A DNA stretch of 64,000 bases from Streptococcus canis (GTDB lineage: Bacteria > Bacillota > Bacilli > Lactobacillales > Streptococcaceae): the NCBI RefSeq assembly GCF_900636575.1, contig NZ_LR134293.1:1303501-1367500 (forward strand), written 5' to 3'. A program made the translations under genes and the position numbers. Shown here in pieces: positions 53,176-62,539 of the stretch; position 1 is the first letter of the stretch; each line of letters begins with the position of its first letter. The notes below the pieces were generated by a model that had not been told where the DNA came from, did no database searches, and saw only the letters and a program-made list of their open reading frames with translations.

Positions 53176-53558
53176 ATGGACTTTGATTATTTCTATAACA
53201 GAGAAGCAGAACGATTTAACTTTCTGAAAGTGCCTGAAATATTGGTGGACGCAGAAGAATTTAAAGGACTGTCTGCGGAAGCAATTATCCTTTATTCCAT
53301 GCTTTTAAAACGAACAGGAATGTCCTTTAAGAATAATTGGATAGATAAGGAAGAGTATATATCTACTTTACAGTCGAAGAAATTATGAAAAAACGAGGTA
53401 TGTCCAAACCTACCGTTATAAAAACATTAGACGAGCTGGATGTCAAAAAAGGAATCGGACGAATTGAACGAGTAAGACTTGGATTTGATAAGCCGAACAT
53501 CATTTATGTCAAAGACTGGACGTATACTATAAACATAGACACAAAATATGTGCTATAG
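53176..53558 (+). pseudogene. Replication initiator A, N-terminal fragment with frameshift
   Basis: Starts MDFDYFYNREAERFNFLKVP after GGAGGAGG. The RepA-N domain reads well to NNWIDKEE, then the frame shifts near 53352-53358 and goes on in another frame (YIYFTVEEIMKKRGMSKPTV ... VRLGFDKPNIIYVKDW) to a stop at 53556-53558. The likely original is DKEGRVYIYF, so two bases appear lost. The C-terminal half is absent and IS debris follows. A different initiator type from the one at 31.1 kb. Confidence 0.82.
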
Positions 53559-53589
53559 TATGTCTCAGAAGATACTAAAACAAAAGGAC

Positions 53590-54000
53590 TTTTTTATGTC
53601 AGGTTTTAAACGCTATTTAAACGCTATGATGAAGAGTTTAAACAATTTCTCGTCAATCTCTACCAAACAGGAAAAACACAAACCGAACTCTGTAAAGATT
53701 ACGGTATTTCTCACTCTGCACTGGCTCGTTGGATCAAGCAATACCATCAAGTCAAACTTGACGATGATACCGTTGCCGTCTTCATGCAGAATTCAAATTC
53801 GAGCATGCGATACAGACTTTGTGTCGCGTTTGACAGGTTAATCGCTCTACTTACTATGCTTATTTAAAATATAAACCTTCAAAACGGGAATTTGATAACC
53901 AAAAGTACAGAAAACTTATTCTTGAAATATATCACAAAGCCAAGAAAAGATTAGGAACACATAAAATTAGAATCATTCTTATCAGAGACTATGACATACT
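53590..54000 (+). pseudogene. IS3-family (IS861-like) transposase debris
   Basis: One frame encodes an OrfA-like helix-turn-helix (FKRYDEEFKQFLVNLY, ELCKDYGISHSALARWIKQY); later RSTYYAYLKYKPSKREF and KAKKRLGTHKIRIIL is the N-terminus of an OrfB. Frames are broken and the catalytic core is missing. TTTAAACGCTAT occurs twice in tandem at 53604-53627, probably the cause of one break. Confidence 0.75.
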
Positions 54001-54600
54001 GAGTCAACGCCTTTAGACGTTGGCTAGTAATAGGGGTTTATAGCCCTTGTTCAAACTAACAGAAAGACTTTTTAATTTTGTATCTGGTTTAGTATTTGCT
54101 GTCGTCCATAATAGAACAGAAAGATTAGCATTTAACACGGTCTTGCACGCGATGACAAGCCTCATTACTCTGATGCTGATAGAGTTGATGATTTCAGCAA
54201 GTGTTGGTTAGAACTTCTTAATAAAATGAGTTTTTGGTAGAGTCGGTTGCTCATCAGAATTCTCTTTGCTTTCCTTTTATGAGCTATTTTGTGTTACAGT
54301 TGTCACTTTTTTTCTAACTGTACTAATGACTTTTTTCTTAGATAAGAAAGCGCTAAATTATCTGGTATGATGCTTTTTATTTTTTATAAGTCACTTGGTT
54401 TGCTTTTTTCAATATTCTTCTGTTACAATAAAATTATCTTTCTAAGAAAACTGTTATAGGGACCTTAAGTTTCCTTGATATGAAAGAATAATTAGCAATA
54501 TTACTAATGTTTTTCTTTGTTAGCATTTATTTACAATGCTAGGGAGTTGTCGTTGTTGTCAGTTTTGTAACTGATTGATTGAGAAAAGGAGATTCTTCTA
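54001..54600. other. Gene-free stretch at the right border of the foreign block
   Basis: Contains a hairpin CAACG...CGTTG (54006-54023) and a short open end encoding DDKPHYSDADRVDDFSKCW and LELLNKMSFW up to TAG 54238-54240, which looks like the C-terminus of an unidentified lost gene. From about 54290 on it is AT-rich and probably the native upstream region of the lipoprotein gene, with a small hairpin AGCATT...AATGCT at 54523-54541. No second rlmD-like junction is seen. Confidence 0.5.
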
Positions 54601-55440
54601 ATGAAAAAACTGTTGTCACTTGTTCTGACATGTTTAGCTGGTTTTGTTTTGGTGGCTTGCGGATTACAAGCAAAGCAAGGTGATTCTGGAAAATCATCAT
54701 CTACTAAAACAAAGGATATGACCGTTGTTAAAGTAGCTGCTCATACGAGCCCTATGACGGATATGCTTGAAGCAGTAAAGGATAATTTAGCTAAAGAAGG
54801 CTATAAGCTAGAAGTAGTCACTGTTACGGATAATATTCAAGCCAACGTTGCTTTAAAAAATAAAGAAGTGGATGCTAATTTCTTCCAACATAAACCATTT
54901 ATGGAAATGTTTAATAAAGGAAACGATGCTAATCTGGTTCAAGTGCAGCCTATTTACGATGCTATTGTGGCTTTCTATGGTAAAGACCTTAAAGACATCA
55001 AGGATCTTAAGGATGGTGCAGATGTTGCCATTCCAAATGATCCAACCAATATGACCCGCGCCCTTCGCTTGTTAGCAGAACACAAGGTCATTAGCCTGCG
55101 TGATCCAAAGAGCATGTCAGTGACTGTAGAAGATATTACGGAAAATCCCAAAAATCTTATTTTTTCACCAGTTTCCTTGCTTAATTTGAATGAAGCTTAC
55201 AAGGAAAAAGATATGATTTTCAACTACCCAACTTATATTGCCAAACTTCATTTGACTCCTACAAAAGATGGTGTGCTTGTTGAAGAAAGTAAGGATCACT
55301 TCTTTGCTGTGTCACTTGTTGCGCGTGAGGATAACAAAGATAGCAAAGCTGTTAAAGCTGTTCAAAAAGCGTTGACAAGCAAGGAAATCAAAACCTTTAT
55401 CGAGGACAAGTTAAAAGGTCATGCTAAGGTCGCTTTCTAA
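54601..55440 (+). CDS. MetQ/NlpA-family substrate-binding lipoprotein
   Basis: 279 residues. Signal with lipobox Leu17-Val-Ala-Cys20; the mature part fits the methionine-type ABC binding proteins: VVKVAAHTSPMTDML, VALKNKEVDANFFQHKPFM, VAIPNDPTNMTRALRLL. It would deliver methionine or another amino acid to an ABC importer, but no permease or ATPase gene is next to it, so it either serves a distant transporter or is an orphan. AAAAGGAG before the ATG and a strong terminator after. Confidence 0.9.
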   Translation: MKKLLSLVLTCLAGFVLVACGLQAKQGDSGKSSSTKTKDMTVVKVAAHTSPMTDMLEAVKDNLAKEGYKLEVVTVTDNIQANVALKNKEVDANFFQHKPFMEMFNKGNDANLVQVQPIYDAIVAFYGKDLKDIKDLKDGADVAIPNDPTNMTRALRLLAEHKVISLRDPKSMSVTVEDITENPKNLIFSPVSLLNLNEAYKEKDMIFNYPTYIAKLHLTPTKDGVLVEESKDHFFAVSLVAREDNKDSKAVKAVQKALTSKEIKTFIEDKLKGHAKVAF

Positions 55441-55464
55441 AGCATACAGATAAACACTGTCAAA

Positions 55465-55499
55465 AACTCTTCTAGCCGTGTTTTAGAAGAGTTTTTTTT
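55465..55499 (+). terminator. Terminator of the MetQ-like gene
   Basis: AACTCTTCTA, nine-base loop, TAGAAGAGTT, T run. Confidence 0.9.
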
Positions 55500-55511
55500 G
55501 ATAGAGAGTCC

Positions 55512-55539
55512 TTGCTTTTTGAAAACAAGCTGCTACAAT
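55512..55539 (+). promoter_or_regulatory. Promoter of the nucleoside phosphorylase gene
   Basis: TTGCTT (55512-55517), 16 bases, TACAAT (55534-55539), 49 bases before the ATG. Confidence 0.65.
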
Positions 55540-55588
55540 AAATAGAACTAAGACTATTGTAACGATATGAAAAGGTAAGGAGAGCCAA

Positions 55589-56383
55589 ATGTCAATCATC
55601 AAGCACGAGCTTCCCCTTTTAGAAGTTGATAGTCATCCATCAGCCGTCATTATGCCTAATCATGAAGGACTAGCTATTCAGCTTCCAGGCAAGTGTGTCT
55701 ATGCTTTCCTAGAAGACGAGGTTGAAGCTTTTGCTTTAGACCATCAGGGTAAAAAAATTGCAGAATTTATTTCAGCCACAAAGGGTTACCCTGTTTACCT
55801 GATTTCCTATAAAGGCCAAGACATTTGCCTTGCTCAGGCTCCCGTTGGCTCGGCTCCTGCTGCACAATTCATGGATTGGCTGATTGGTTACGGTGTTACA
55901 GAGATCATTAGTACAGGAACTTGTAGCGTCTTAATACCTATCGAAGAAAACCGTTTTTTAGTGCCAATCAAGGCTTTGCGAGATGAAGGGACAAGTTATC
56001 ATTACGTGGCACCATCTCGTTATATTAACATGAATTCCCAGATGCTTCGACTGATTGAGAAAACGCTTTTAGCACAGGGGGTAGCTTATCAAGAGGTTAT
56101 CACCTGCTCAACAGATGGTTTTTACCGAGAGACAAAAGAGAAAGTGGCTTATCGCCGCGAAGAAGGTTGTTCGGTTGTTGAGATGGAATGTGCTGCCTTA
56201 GCAGCAGTAGCTCAGCTCAGGGAGGTCCTTTGGGGACAACTCTTATTTACAGCAGGTGCTCTAGCAGATGTAGGGGGTTACGATCAACGCAACTGGGGCG
56301 CTGATTCCTTTAGCTTTGCACTTCATTTATGTTTGGAGGTGCTCACTAGGCTAGAAAAGGATGGAAAAGCTACTCATTTTTGA
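55589..56383 (+). CDS. Nucleoside phosphorylase (PNP/UDP family)
   Basis: 264 residues. Splits a nucleoside with phosphate into base and ribose-1-phosphate. Family parts seen: GSAPAAQFMDWLIGYGVTEIISTGTCS (phosphate and ribose site region, in two pieces) and SVVEMECAALAAVA with the Glu that contacts the ribose. The closest class seems to be uridine phosphorylase-like, but the base specificity is not clear. GGAGAG before the ATG. Confidence 0.85.
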   Translation: MSIIKHELPLLEVDSHPSAVIMPNHEGLAIQLPGKCVYAFLEDEVEAFALDHQGKKIAEFISATKGYPVYLISYKGQDICLAQAPVGSAPAAQFMDWLIGYGVTEIISTGTCSVLIPIEENRFLVPIKALRDEGTSYHYVAPSRYINMNSQMLRLIEKTLLAQGVAYQEVITCSTDGFYRETKEKVAYRREEGCSVVEMECAALAAVAQLREVLWGQLLFTAGALADVGGYDQRNWGADSFSFALHLCLEVLTRLEKDGKATHF

Positions 56384-56458
56384 AACAGGAGCCCTGCTTT
56401 CTTTTCACATTTGTAGTATAATGAGGCTTGTATTGATAGCATAGAAAAGAGAGAAACA

Positions 56459-56860
56459 ATGTCAGATTTAACACAAGAGATGACCTTAAATGTCATTAGT
56501 ATTTTTGATAATTACCAAATTGAACTTGCTGAAAAAGGGCACCTTATTTTAAGCACAGAAGTGACTGAGACGGCGTTGAATTATTATGGAAATGCCCATG
56601 GCGGTTATCTATTTACCCTATGTGACCAAGTAGGTGGTTTAGTTGCTAGAACGACTGGCGTAGAATCCGTAACGTTACAAGCCAATACTAACTATTTAAA
56701 AGCAGGGCACAAGGGAGACAAATTGATGGTCGAAGGCCGGTTGGTTCATGGAGGTCGAACCACACAGCTGGTTGATGTGACTATTCATAATCAGACAGGA
56801 GCTCTCTTAACAAAAGCTAGCTTGACCATGTTTGTGACCGGCCGACGTAAGAACGAGTGA
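56459..56860 (+). CDS. PaaI-family hotdog thioesterase
   Basis: 133 residues with the PaaI pattern NYYGNAHGGYLFTLCDQVGGL (Asn-x-x-His-Gly-Gly and catalytic Asp) and later LQANTNYLKAGHKGD. It likely hydrolyses an acyl-CoA; the substrate is unknown. GAGAGAAAC precedes the ATG and a -10 TATAAT lies about 40 bases upstream. Confidence 0.88.
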   Translation: MSDLTQEMTLNVISIFDNYQIELAEKGHLILSTEVTETALNYYGNAHGGYLFTLCDQVGGLVARTTGVESVTLQANTNYLKAGHKGDKLMVEGRLVHGGRTTQLVDVTIHNQTGALLTKASLTMFVTGRRKNE

Positions 56861-56927
56861 TTAATAGACGGCTAAAAAGTTCTAACTCTTTGAGACTTGG
56901 GATTTTTTCTTATTGAAAGACACAAGA

Positions 56928-57066
56928 AAGAGGCTGTTTATCCCAGCCTCTTCCAAAACGTAGACAAACTCTATTTTTAGAAGGTGTCAATTAAAATAAT
57001 TTAATGATTATGATGTCAACTAACTCTTGAAATGCTTGTTTTATGGTGTTTCAGGAGTTAGTTGTT
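56928..57066 (+). repeat. Dispersed intergenic repeat, copy 2, with hairpins
   Basis: Hairpin AAGAGGCTG / CAGCCTCTT (56928-56952) followed by the repeat proper (56962-57066), about 100 bases like 20766-20865. In this copy the second half folds perfectly: TAACTCTTGAAA (57021-57032) with TTTCAGGAGTTA (57049-57060), one wobble. It ends 45 bases from the DUF1846 stop, so it may also serve as that gene's 3' end. Confidence 0.75.
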
Positions 57067-57110
57067 TTTAGAAGAGCAAAAAAGATTGTCCTAAATGAAC
57101 TTTTTTATGA

Positions 57111-58595
57111 TTACTTACGGTAAAGTTTGTGATGTTGGTAAACAGGGTCAAAGGTAATATTTATGCCAAGCTTTCTAAGGACATTTTTATCTTCATTGGT
57201 TAGGGTAACGGTAGAATGGGCTTCGCTGCCTTTTAAGTTTCCGAGTTCTTTCATGGCAAGGTTGGCTTCTTCGTTATTCATAGCGGTTATGGCTAGCGCA
57301 ATCAGAATTTCATTGGAATGAAGACGTGGATTTTGACTGCCTAAATGCTTAACTTTAAGCCCTTGGATGGGTTTCACATACTCTGGTTCAATCAAGTGAG
57401 TGGCTTTATCAATCTTTGCCAAGGTTTTAATGGCATTGATGATGACAGCAGCAGTTGGTCCGAAGAGTTCAGATGTTTTTCCTGTTACAATCTGCCCATT
57501 TGGTAATTGCAGAGCAAGGGCAGGTTGACCTGTTTGCTCTGCTTTTTGGCGAGCGACCACAGTGACTTGACGATCCTCAGGAGTGACACCAATATCATTC
57601 ATTAAGAGTTCAATTTTTTTGACAGCAGCTTCTGAAACACGCTCTGCCTTAAAATCAACAAGCATTTGGTAATAACGGCGAATGATTTCTTGTTTGGAAG
57701 CTTCGATAGCAGCTGCTTCATTGATGATCGAGAAACCAACCATGTTAACACCCATATCGGTTGGTGAGGCATAAGGAGACTTGCTCAAAATACGCTCAAA
57801 GGTTCGATTTAAAACAGGAAAGACCTCGATGTCACGGTTGTAATTAACGGCAGTTTTGCCATACGTTTCCAAATGGAAAGGATCAATCATATTCACATCA
57901 TCTAGGTCTGCCGTGGCTGCTTCATAAGCCAAGTTGACAGGGTGGTGAAGAGGAAGATTCCAGACAGGAAAAGTTTCAAATTTAGCGTAGCCAGACTTAA
58001 TACCATTTATCTGATCATGATACATTTGAGACATACAAGTGGCTAATTTCCCTGAACCAGGGCCTGGTGCTGTCACAACAATAAGCTTACGGCTGGTTTT
58101 GATGTAATCATTTTTCCCCATTCCCTCAGGTGAGATAATATGATCAATATCTGTTGGGTAGCCCTTGATAGGGTAGTGTAGGTAAGATGCGATGCTATTT
58201 TTTTCGAGTTGCTTACGAAACGTATCCGCAGCTGGTTGATTGTTATACTGGGTAATCACCACTGAGCCGACATAAATGTCTAAAGTGTTGAACTTATCAA
58301 TTAAGCGAAAAACTTCTTGGTCGTACGAAATCCCCAAATCTCCACGTGCCTTGGAATGCTCAATATTATTAGCATTAATGGCAATCATAATTTCGACTTG
58401 CTCTTTGAGTTCTTTGAGTAATTTAATCTTATTGTCAGGTTCATAGCCAGGAAGTACACGGGCAGCATGGTAGTCTTCTAACATTTTGCCCCCAAATTCC
58501 ATGTAGAGCTTGCCGTCAAACTGGCTAATACGTTCTAAAATATGATCCCTTTGTAAATTTAAATACTTATTAGAATCAAAAGCTATAGTCTTCAT
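57111..58595 (-). CDS. DUF1846 family protein
   Basis: 494 residues, cytosolic. Begins [19 protein letters not shown]; segments such as [48 protein letters not shown] and [19 protein letters not shown] are typical of DUF1846. The APGPGSGK part resembles a P-loop. The function is not established. The start is placed at 58595 because GAGGTG lies just before it; a GTG at 58604 overlaps that site. Confidence 0.9.
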   Translation of the reverse strand: MKTIAFDSNKYLNLQRDHILERISQFDGKLYMEFGGKMLEDYHAARVLPGYEPDNKIKLLKELKEQVEIMIAINANNIEHSKARGDLGISYDQEVFRLIDKFNTLDIYVGSVVITQYNNQPAADTFRKQLEKNSIASYLHYPIKGYPTDIDHIISPEGMGKNDYIKTSRKLIVVTAPGPGSGKLATCMSQMYHDQINGIKSGYAKFETFPVWNLPLHHPVNLAYEAATADLDDVNMIDPFHLETYGKTAVNYNRDIEVFPVLNRTFERILSKSPYASPTDMGVNMVGFSIINEAAAIEASKQEIIRRYYQMLVDFKAERVSEAAVKKIELLMNDIGVTPEDRQVTVVARQKAEQTGQPALALQLPNGQIVTGKTSELFGPTAAVIINAIKTLAKIDKATHLIEPEYVKPIQGLKVKHLGSQNPRLHSNEILIALAITAMNNEEANLAMKELGNLKGSEAHSTVTLTNEDKNVLRKLGINITFDPVYQHHKLYRK

Positions 58596-58732
58596 TTTTT
58601 TCACCTCTATTAAGCATTATAACAAAGAAATCAGAAGAAAGAAAAGGTTTTTTGTGGAAGGAATAATGGTCAATTGTTTAAGCAAGGAGTACTCACCTTA
58701 TTGCCTTTGAGATATTTTGCAGAGATTGTAAC

Positions 58733-58761
58733 TTGACAGTCAGAAAAGGCTTTATTATACT
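58733..58761 (+). promoter_or_regulatory. Promoter of the MFS transporter leader
   Basis: TTGACA (58733-58738), 17 bases, TATACT (58756-58761): near-perfect sigma-A promoter. Transcription from about 58768 gives a leader of about 195 bases before the MFS start codon. Confidence 0.88.
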
Positions 58762-58783
58762 GGTAATAATTAAATACCGCTTT

Positions 58784-58894
58784 AAACATGTTCCGTGAAG
58801 CATGAAAGCATTAAGATTGAAAAGAGATAGGCCTCATCTCTTGTTTTTTAGTGACTTTTAGCAGACTTGCGGACATGTTTCCAAGTCTTTTTTT
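58784..58894 (+). promoter_or_regulatory. Structured leader with tandem terminator hairpins (riboswitch candidate)
   Basis: Hairpin AAGAGAT / ATCTCTT (58822-58842) is followed by GTTTTTT, and hairpin AGACTTG / CAAGTCT (58863-58888) by a run of T; each could stop transcription. The loop of the second, CGGACATGTTT (58870-58880), pairs with AAACATGTTCCG (58784-58795) near the 5' end, a long-range contact of 11 pairs with one bulge. I tried the common riboswitch signatures (purine, TPP, FMN, lysine, T-box, SAM, preQ1, fluoride, ZTP) and none fits. Confidence 0.65.
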
Positions 58895-58962
58895 GACGAT
58901 TGGCAAAAGGTATTCAATTAATTAAGGTAGTTAGTGAGCTACTATTAAGAAGGGGACGATTT

Positions 58963-60183
58963 ATGTCAACATTATCATTGGACACCACAAATAGACGTGC
59001 TTTAGTGGCAGCTATTGTTGCTTCAGGAATGGACGATTTGAATGTCATGTTTCTTGCTTTCTCTATGTCCTCTATTATTACGGAGCTGGGCCTTAGTGGC
59101 ACCCAGGGAGGGTGGATTGCCACCATCACCAATTTAGGAATGTTAGTGGGAGGCATCTTATTTGGCTTGCTGGCGGATAGATACCACAAGTTTAAGGTCT
59201 TTAAATGGACGATTCTACTGTTTTCAGTAGCAACAGGATTAATTTATCTTACTCCGTCTTTGCCCTACTTATACCTGATGCGGTTTATTGCTGGAATTGG
59301 AGTTGGAGGTGAATACGGTGTAGCCATTGCGATTATGGCAGGGATTGTACCACCAGAAAAAATGGGACGCGTCTCCTCGTTGAATGGGATTGCTGGTCAG
59401 CTGGGATCTATTAGTTCAGCCTTGTTGGCTGGCTGGATTGCTCCAAGTTTGGGTTGGAGAGGGCTTTTCCTCTTCGGCTTACTTCCAATCCTTTTGGTAA
59501 TATGGATGAGTTTGGCCATAGACGATAGCAAGGTTTGGGATTATCATGGTCTAGAGGAGAAAAAAAGTAGTCAACCGGTTAGCGTTACTGAACTTTTTAA
59601 AACAACAAGCTTAGCGACTCAAACCCTTGCTTTAATGGTGATGACAACCGTTCAAATTGCAGGCTATTTTGGAATGATGAATTGGTTGCCAACCATGATT
59701 CAAACAAGCTTGAACCTTTCTATCAAAAGCTCCTCTTTATGGATGGTGGCGACTATTCTAGGTATGTGTCTAGGAATGTTGACTTTTGGTCATCTCTTAG
59801 ATCGCTTTGGTCCACGTCTGATTTATTCGCTTTTTTTATTAGCATCATCTATTTGTGTTTACCTTTTTCAATTTGCCAATTCCATGGCGAGTATGGCTAT
59901 TGGAGGTGCTATAGTCGGCTTTTTTGTTAATGGGATGTTTGCAGGTTACGGTGCTATGATTACCAGACTTTACCCACATCATATCAGGGCTACTGCTAAC
60001 AATGTTATTTTGAATGTTGGTCGTGCTTTAGGAGGCTTTTCGTCGGTCATTATCGGAAGTATCCTCGATGCATCAGGAGTGTCAACGGTTATGATTTTCC
60101 TTTCTTGTCTTTACTTGATTAGTTTTGCTGCTATGTGGACGATTCATCAATTAAAAACAGAATACTATCAGCAGAGAAAGTGA
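58963..60183 (+). CDS. Major facilitator superfamily transporter
   Basis: 406 residues and about twelve helices. Starts at ATG 58963 after AAGGGGA. Family motifs: FGLLADRYHKFK (loop 2-3), RFIAGIGVGGEYG (helix 4, typical of sugar/organic-anion symporters such as NiaP or benzoate carriers) and LDRFGPRL. The substrate cannot be told; finding the ligand of the leader RNA would help. Single gene followed by a terminator. Confidence 0.88.
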   Translation: MSTLSLDTTNRRALVAAIVASGMDDLNVMFLAFSMSSIITELGLSGTQGGWIATITNLGMLVGGILFGLLADRYHKFKVFKWTILLFSVATGLIYLTPSLPYLYLMRFIAGIGVGGEYGVAIAIMAGIVPPEKMGRVSSLNGIAGQLGSISSALLAGWIAPSLGWRGLFLFGLLPILLVIWMSLAIDDSKVWDYHGLEEKKSSQPVSVTELFKTTSLATQTLALMVMTTVQIAGYFGMMNWLPTMIQTSLNLSIKSSSLWMVATILGMCLGMLTFGHLLDRFGPRLIYSLFLLASSICVYLFQFANSMASMAIGGAIVGFFVNGMFAGYGAMITRLYPHHIRATANNVILNVGRALGGFSSVIIGSILDASGVSTVMIFLSCLYLISFAAMWTIHQLKTEYYQQRK

Positions 60184-60260
60184 AGAGAAATTCACCTATT
60201 GGTTGACTCGGACGTCATTCTTTTGGATTTCAAATTTAACTGAGTGATAGAAGTTACTAT

Positions 60261-60295
60261 AAAAAGGTAAGCAATCTGTCTTTGCTTACCTTTTT
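60261..60295. terminator. Bidirectional terminator between MFS and thioesterase genes
   Basis: AAAAAGGTAAGCAA, short loop, TTGCTTACCTTTTT: serves both convergent genes. Confidence 0.92.
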
Positions 60296-60308
60296 CATGT
60301 CGTTGATC

Positions 60309-60674
60309 TTAGTCTACTAATTTTGCCATGAAGGTCTGACTATCTACCCTAACTCTGGTATGACAGGCCTTACCAATCAGTTGTTCCCCCGCAAAAGCTT
60401 CTATACGGAAATCGTATTTTCTGCCTTCCTCTTTGAGAGCAGTAATCACAATAGTTACTGCTTTTCCAATAGCAGAAGCAGCTAAATGTTGAATAGCCAT
60501 TTCACTACCAACAGTAGTCAGTCCTGTTTCTAGTGATTCTTGGGCAAATAAGTAAGCTGCATTTTCCATAAAGGACACTAAAGCAGGAGTAGCAAGGACA
60601 TCTAGTGTCCCAGATCCCATAGCTTTCGCAGAATGCTGAGCATTAGTTTCGTAAATGTGAGAATAAATAGTCAT
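60309..60674 (-). CDS. Thioesterase, fluoroacetyl-CoA thioesterase-like hotdog protein
   Basis: 121 residues: SGTLDVLATPALVSFMENAAY, ETGLTTVGSEMAIQHLAASAIG. The Thr, Glu and His positions match the FlK-like hotdog family. The physiological acyl-CoA is unknown; it probably clears an unwanted thioester. GGAG precedes the ATG on the minus strand. Confidence 0.82.
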   Translation of the reverse strand: MTIYSHIYETNAQHSAKAMGSGTLDVLATPALVSFMENAAYLFAQESLETGLTTVGSEMAIQHLAASAIGKAVTIVITALKEEGRKYDFRIEAFAGEQLIGKACHTRVRVDSQTFMAKLVD

Positions 60675-60789
60675 AAGTCAATCTCCTCGTTTCTATACTC
60701 TATATTATAATACATTAAGCGCTTTCAGTCTCGGGATAACTGTTTTTTGTGTTATACTTAGTTAAAGAATTCGTCTTGAGAGGGTAACA

Positions 60790-61522
60790 ATGCGTTTGGA
60801 TAAATTTTTAGTAGAAACAGGAGTTGGGAGTAGAAGCCAAGTCAAGAGCCTTTTGAAAAAGAAAGCTATTTTCGTCAATCAAAAGGTTGAAACCTCTGCC
60901 AAGGTACACATTGATGAATACAGGGATTTGGTGACGTATCAAGGCAAGCCCTTGGTCTATGAAACCTTTGTTTATTACCTGTTAAATAAGCCAGCAGGAG
61001 TTTTATCAGCGACACAAGATAGAGCACAAGCAACCGTTATAGACTTATTAGATGAACCTGCCAAACAAAAAGATGTTTTTCCTGTTGGCAGGTTAGATAA
61101 GGATACCCGCGGACTCTTGCTCTTGACCAATAATGGTCAGTTAGCTCACGACCTTTTATCTCCTAAAAAAACATGTTGCCAAAGAGTACTTGGCGAAAGT
61201 AGCAGGCGTCATGACTGATGCAGATAAAGATGATTTTGCCAAAGGTATCTCTTTAAAGGACCACCAGTGCCTGCCTGCTAAATTGGAAGTGCTTGATCAG
61301 GATTTAAGTCAAGAGACTTGTATGGTTAGTATTACCATTCAAGAAGGAAAATTTCATCAGGTGAAACGCATGGTAGCAGCCTGTGGCAAAGAAGTTATAG
61401 AATTGCAACGTCTCAGCATGGGGCCTCTAAAATTAGACCCTAGTCTCGCAGAGGGGGAGTTTAGGCGTTTGACGTCCGAGGAATTGCAGAGCTTAGAGCC
61501 CTATTGTCAGAGCTCACTATAA
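60790..61522 (+). pseudogene. RsuA-family 16S rRNA pseudouridine synthase, frameshifted
   Basis: N-terminal S4 domain (MRLDKFLVETGVGSRSQVKSLLKKKAIFVN) and catalytic GRLDKDTRGLLLLTNNG are in one frame; LAKVAGVMTDADKDDF ... FHQVKRMVAACGKEV is in the next. The break is in the A7 run 61165-61171: with six A the text LLSPKKHVAKEYLAKV is restored. The intact protein would be about 243 residues. The active Asp is before the break, but the product as read ends at about 142 residues. Either a real mutation or a homopolymer sequencing error. Confidence 0.88.
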
Positions 61523-61528
61523 AAAAGG

Positions 61529-61558
61529 ATCCTTCTCACTTTGACTGAGAAGGATTTT
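61529..61558 (+). terminator. Terminator of the rsuA-like gene
   Basis: ATCCTTCTCA, short loop, TGAGAAGGAT, TTT. Confidence 0.82.
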
Positions 61559-61567
61559 AGTTAATTA

Positions 61568-62479
61568 CTACAACCATTTTTTGTATTTGAAAAAAGCAAT
61601 GGCAGATACGAAAATGAAGACAGCAAAGCCAATCACTGCTGGATAGCCAATGAGACTGACAATTCAGGCATGTATTTGAAATTTATGCCATACCAGCCAA
61701 CTAAAATAGTTAAGGGCGAGCAGCGGGTCGTTACGATAGTCAGGACGCTCATAATCTTGTTTTATTTCACTTCCAACTGTAACTAGGCCAATTCATGAAG
61801 TTGAACAAGACTCTCACGTAAGATCATAAGCGTCGTCTGAAGTCTCGTTACTTACGAAGAGAAGAGGTGTAAGAACCGCAGGTTTTCCTCAGCGAAGAAA
61901 TTGTTTTCATTTTCACAGAATTCTTGAGCTAAGTCAATCAGTTGCCCATAGTGGAGGTTTAATTTGGTGAGTTGCCGCCTGATGAGGTTAGGTTGTACTT
62001 GATTAGCCACGCTTTTATCCGTTAGGATAGTTTCTTCAAACTTATCTTGGGTATCAAAGTCTTCTAGAAGGTTTAAATCCTCATGGATAATCATCTCTAA
62101 GAAATCGTAGAGAAAACGTTCTAGACTGTTTTTTTCATTTTTTATTGACTTGAATTTGTGCCAGAATATCAGCTATATGGCGATGTTCATCAATAAAGAC
62201 AATACCTCTTTCATCAAGGGCAAAGGAAAAATCCATGGCCTGCTCGAGCAAGTCTTTTTGATTGGGAATTTTAAAGATTCCAGTGAGGGAATCACTGTTG
62301 ACTTCAGTCTTGGTCGAATGAGTAAAGTCAATGATAAACTCCATATCAATATCCATATTGAACAGGTCATGGTGGCGCCGCCATTCGTCCGGAGTTAAGA
62401 TAGCAACATAAGGAGAAGTGCTGTTTAGACAGCCTGTCAGGGAGACAGTGGTTAATTTTTCTAAAATTAAGTAGCACAT
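61568..62479 (-). pseudogene. CorA-type magnesium transporter, decayed
   Basis: Minus-strand pieces of a CorA protein in three frames: MCYLILEKLTTVSL ... HIADILAQIQVN, then SLERFLYDFLEMIIHEDLN ... NLRFLHLFSS, then the membrane part SVLTIVTT ... LTILVGWYG. The first break is one extra base in the T6 run 62138-62143. The CorA signature GMN reads Gly-Ile-Asn (61681-61689), which in known CorA proteins abolishes transport. Further stops lie in the membrane part. The pieces add up to about 300 residues, the usual size. Confidence 0.85.
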
Positions 62480-62504
62480 AGTGTCATTATAGGCTTACCC
62501 AGTC

Positions 62505-62533
62505 AAAAAAGCCAGTGCAAGACTGACTTTTTA
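62505..62533 (-). terminator. Terminator of pepS
   Basis: On the minus strand AAAAAGTCAGT, loop, ACTGGCTTTTTT. The symmetric tails make it usable from both sides. Confidence 0.82.
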
Positions 62534-62539
62534 ATCAAT

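Noticed and set aside
54006..54023. IS200/IS605-type end hairpin
   Set aside because: A single five-base stem near IS debris; no TnpA or TnpB remains and no matching left end.
53842..54600. attR of the element near the right border
   Set aside because: No second copy of the rlmD sequence around CACGTGGAGACGG could be found by eye in 43-55 kb, so no right attachment site is called.
58768..58962. T-box or SAM-type riboswitch before the MFS gene
   Set aside because: No T-box sequence (TGGNACCGCG) and no SAM, TPP, FMN or purine core; left as an unassigned leader.
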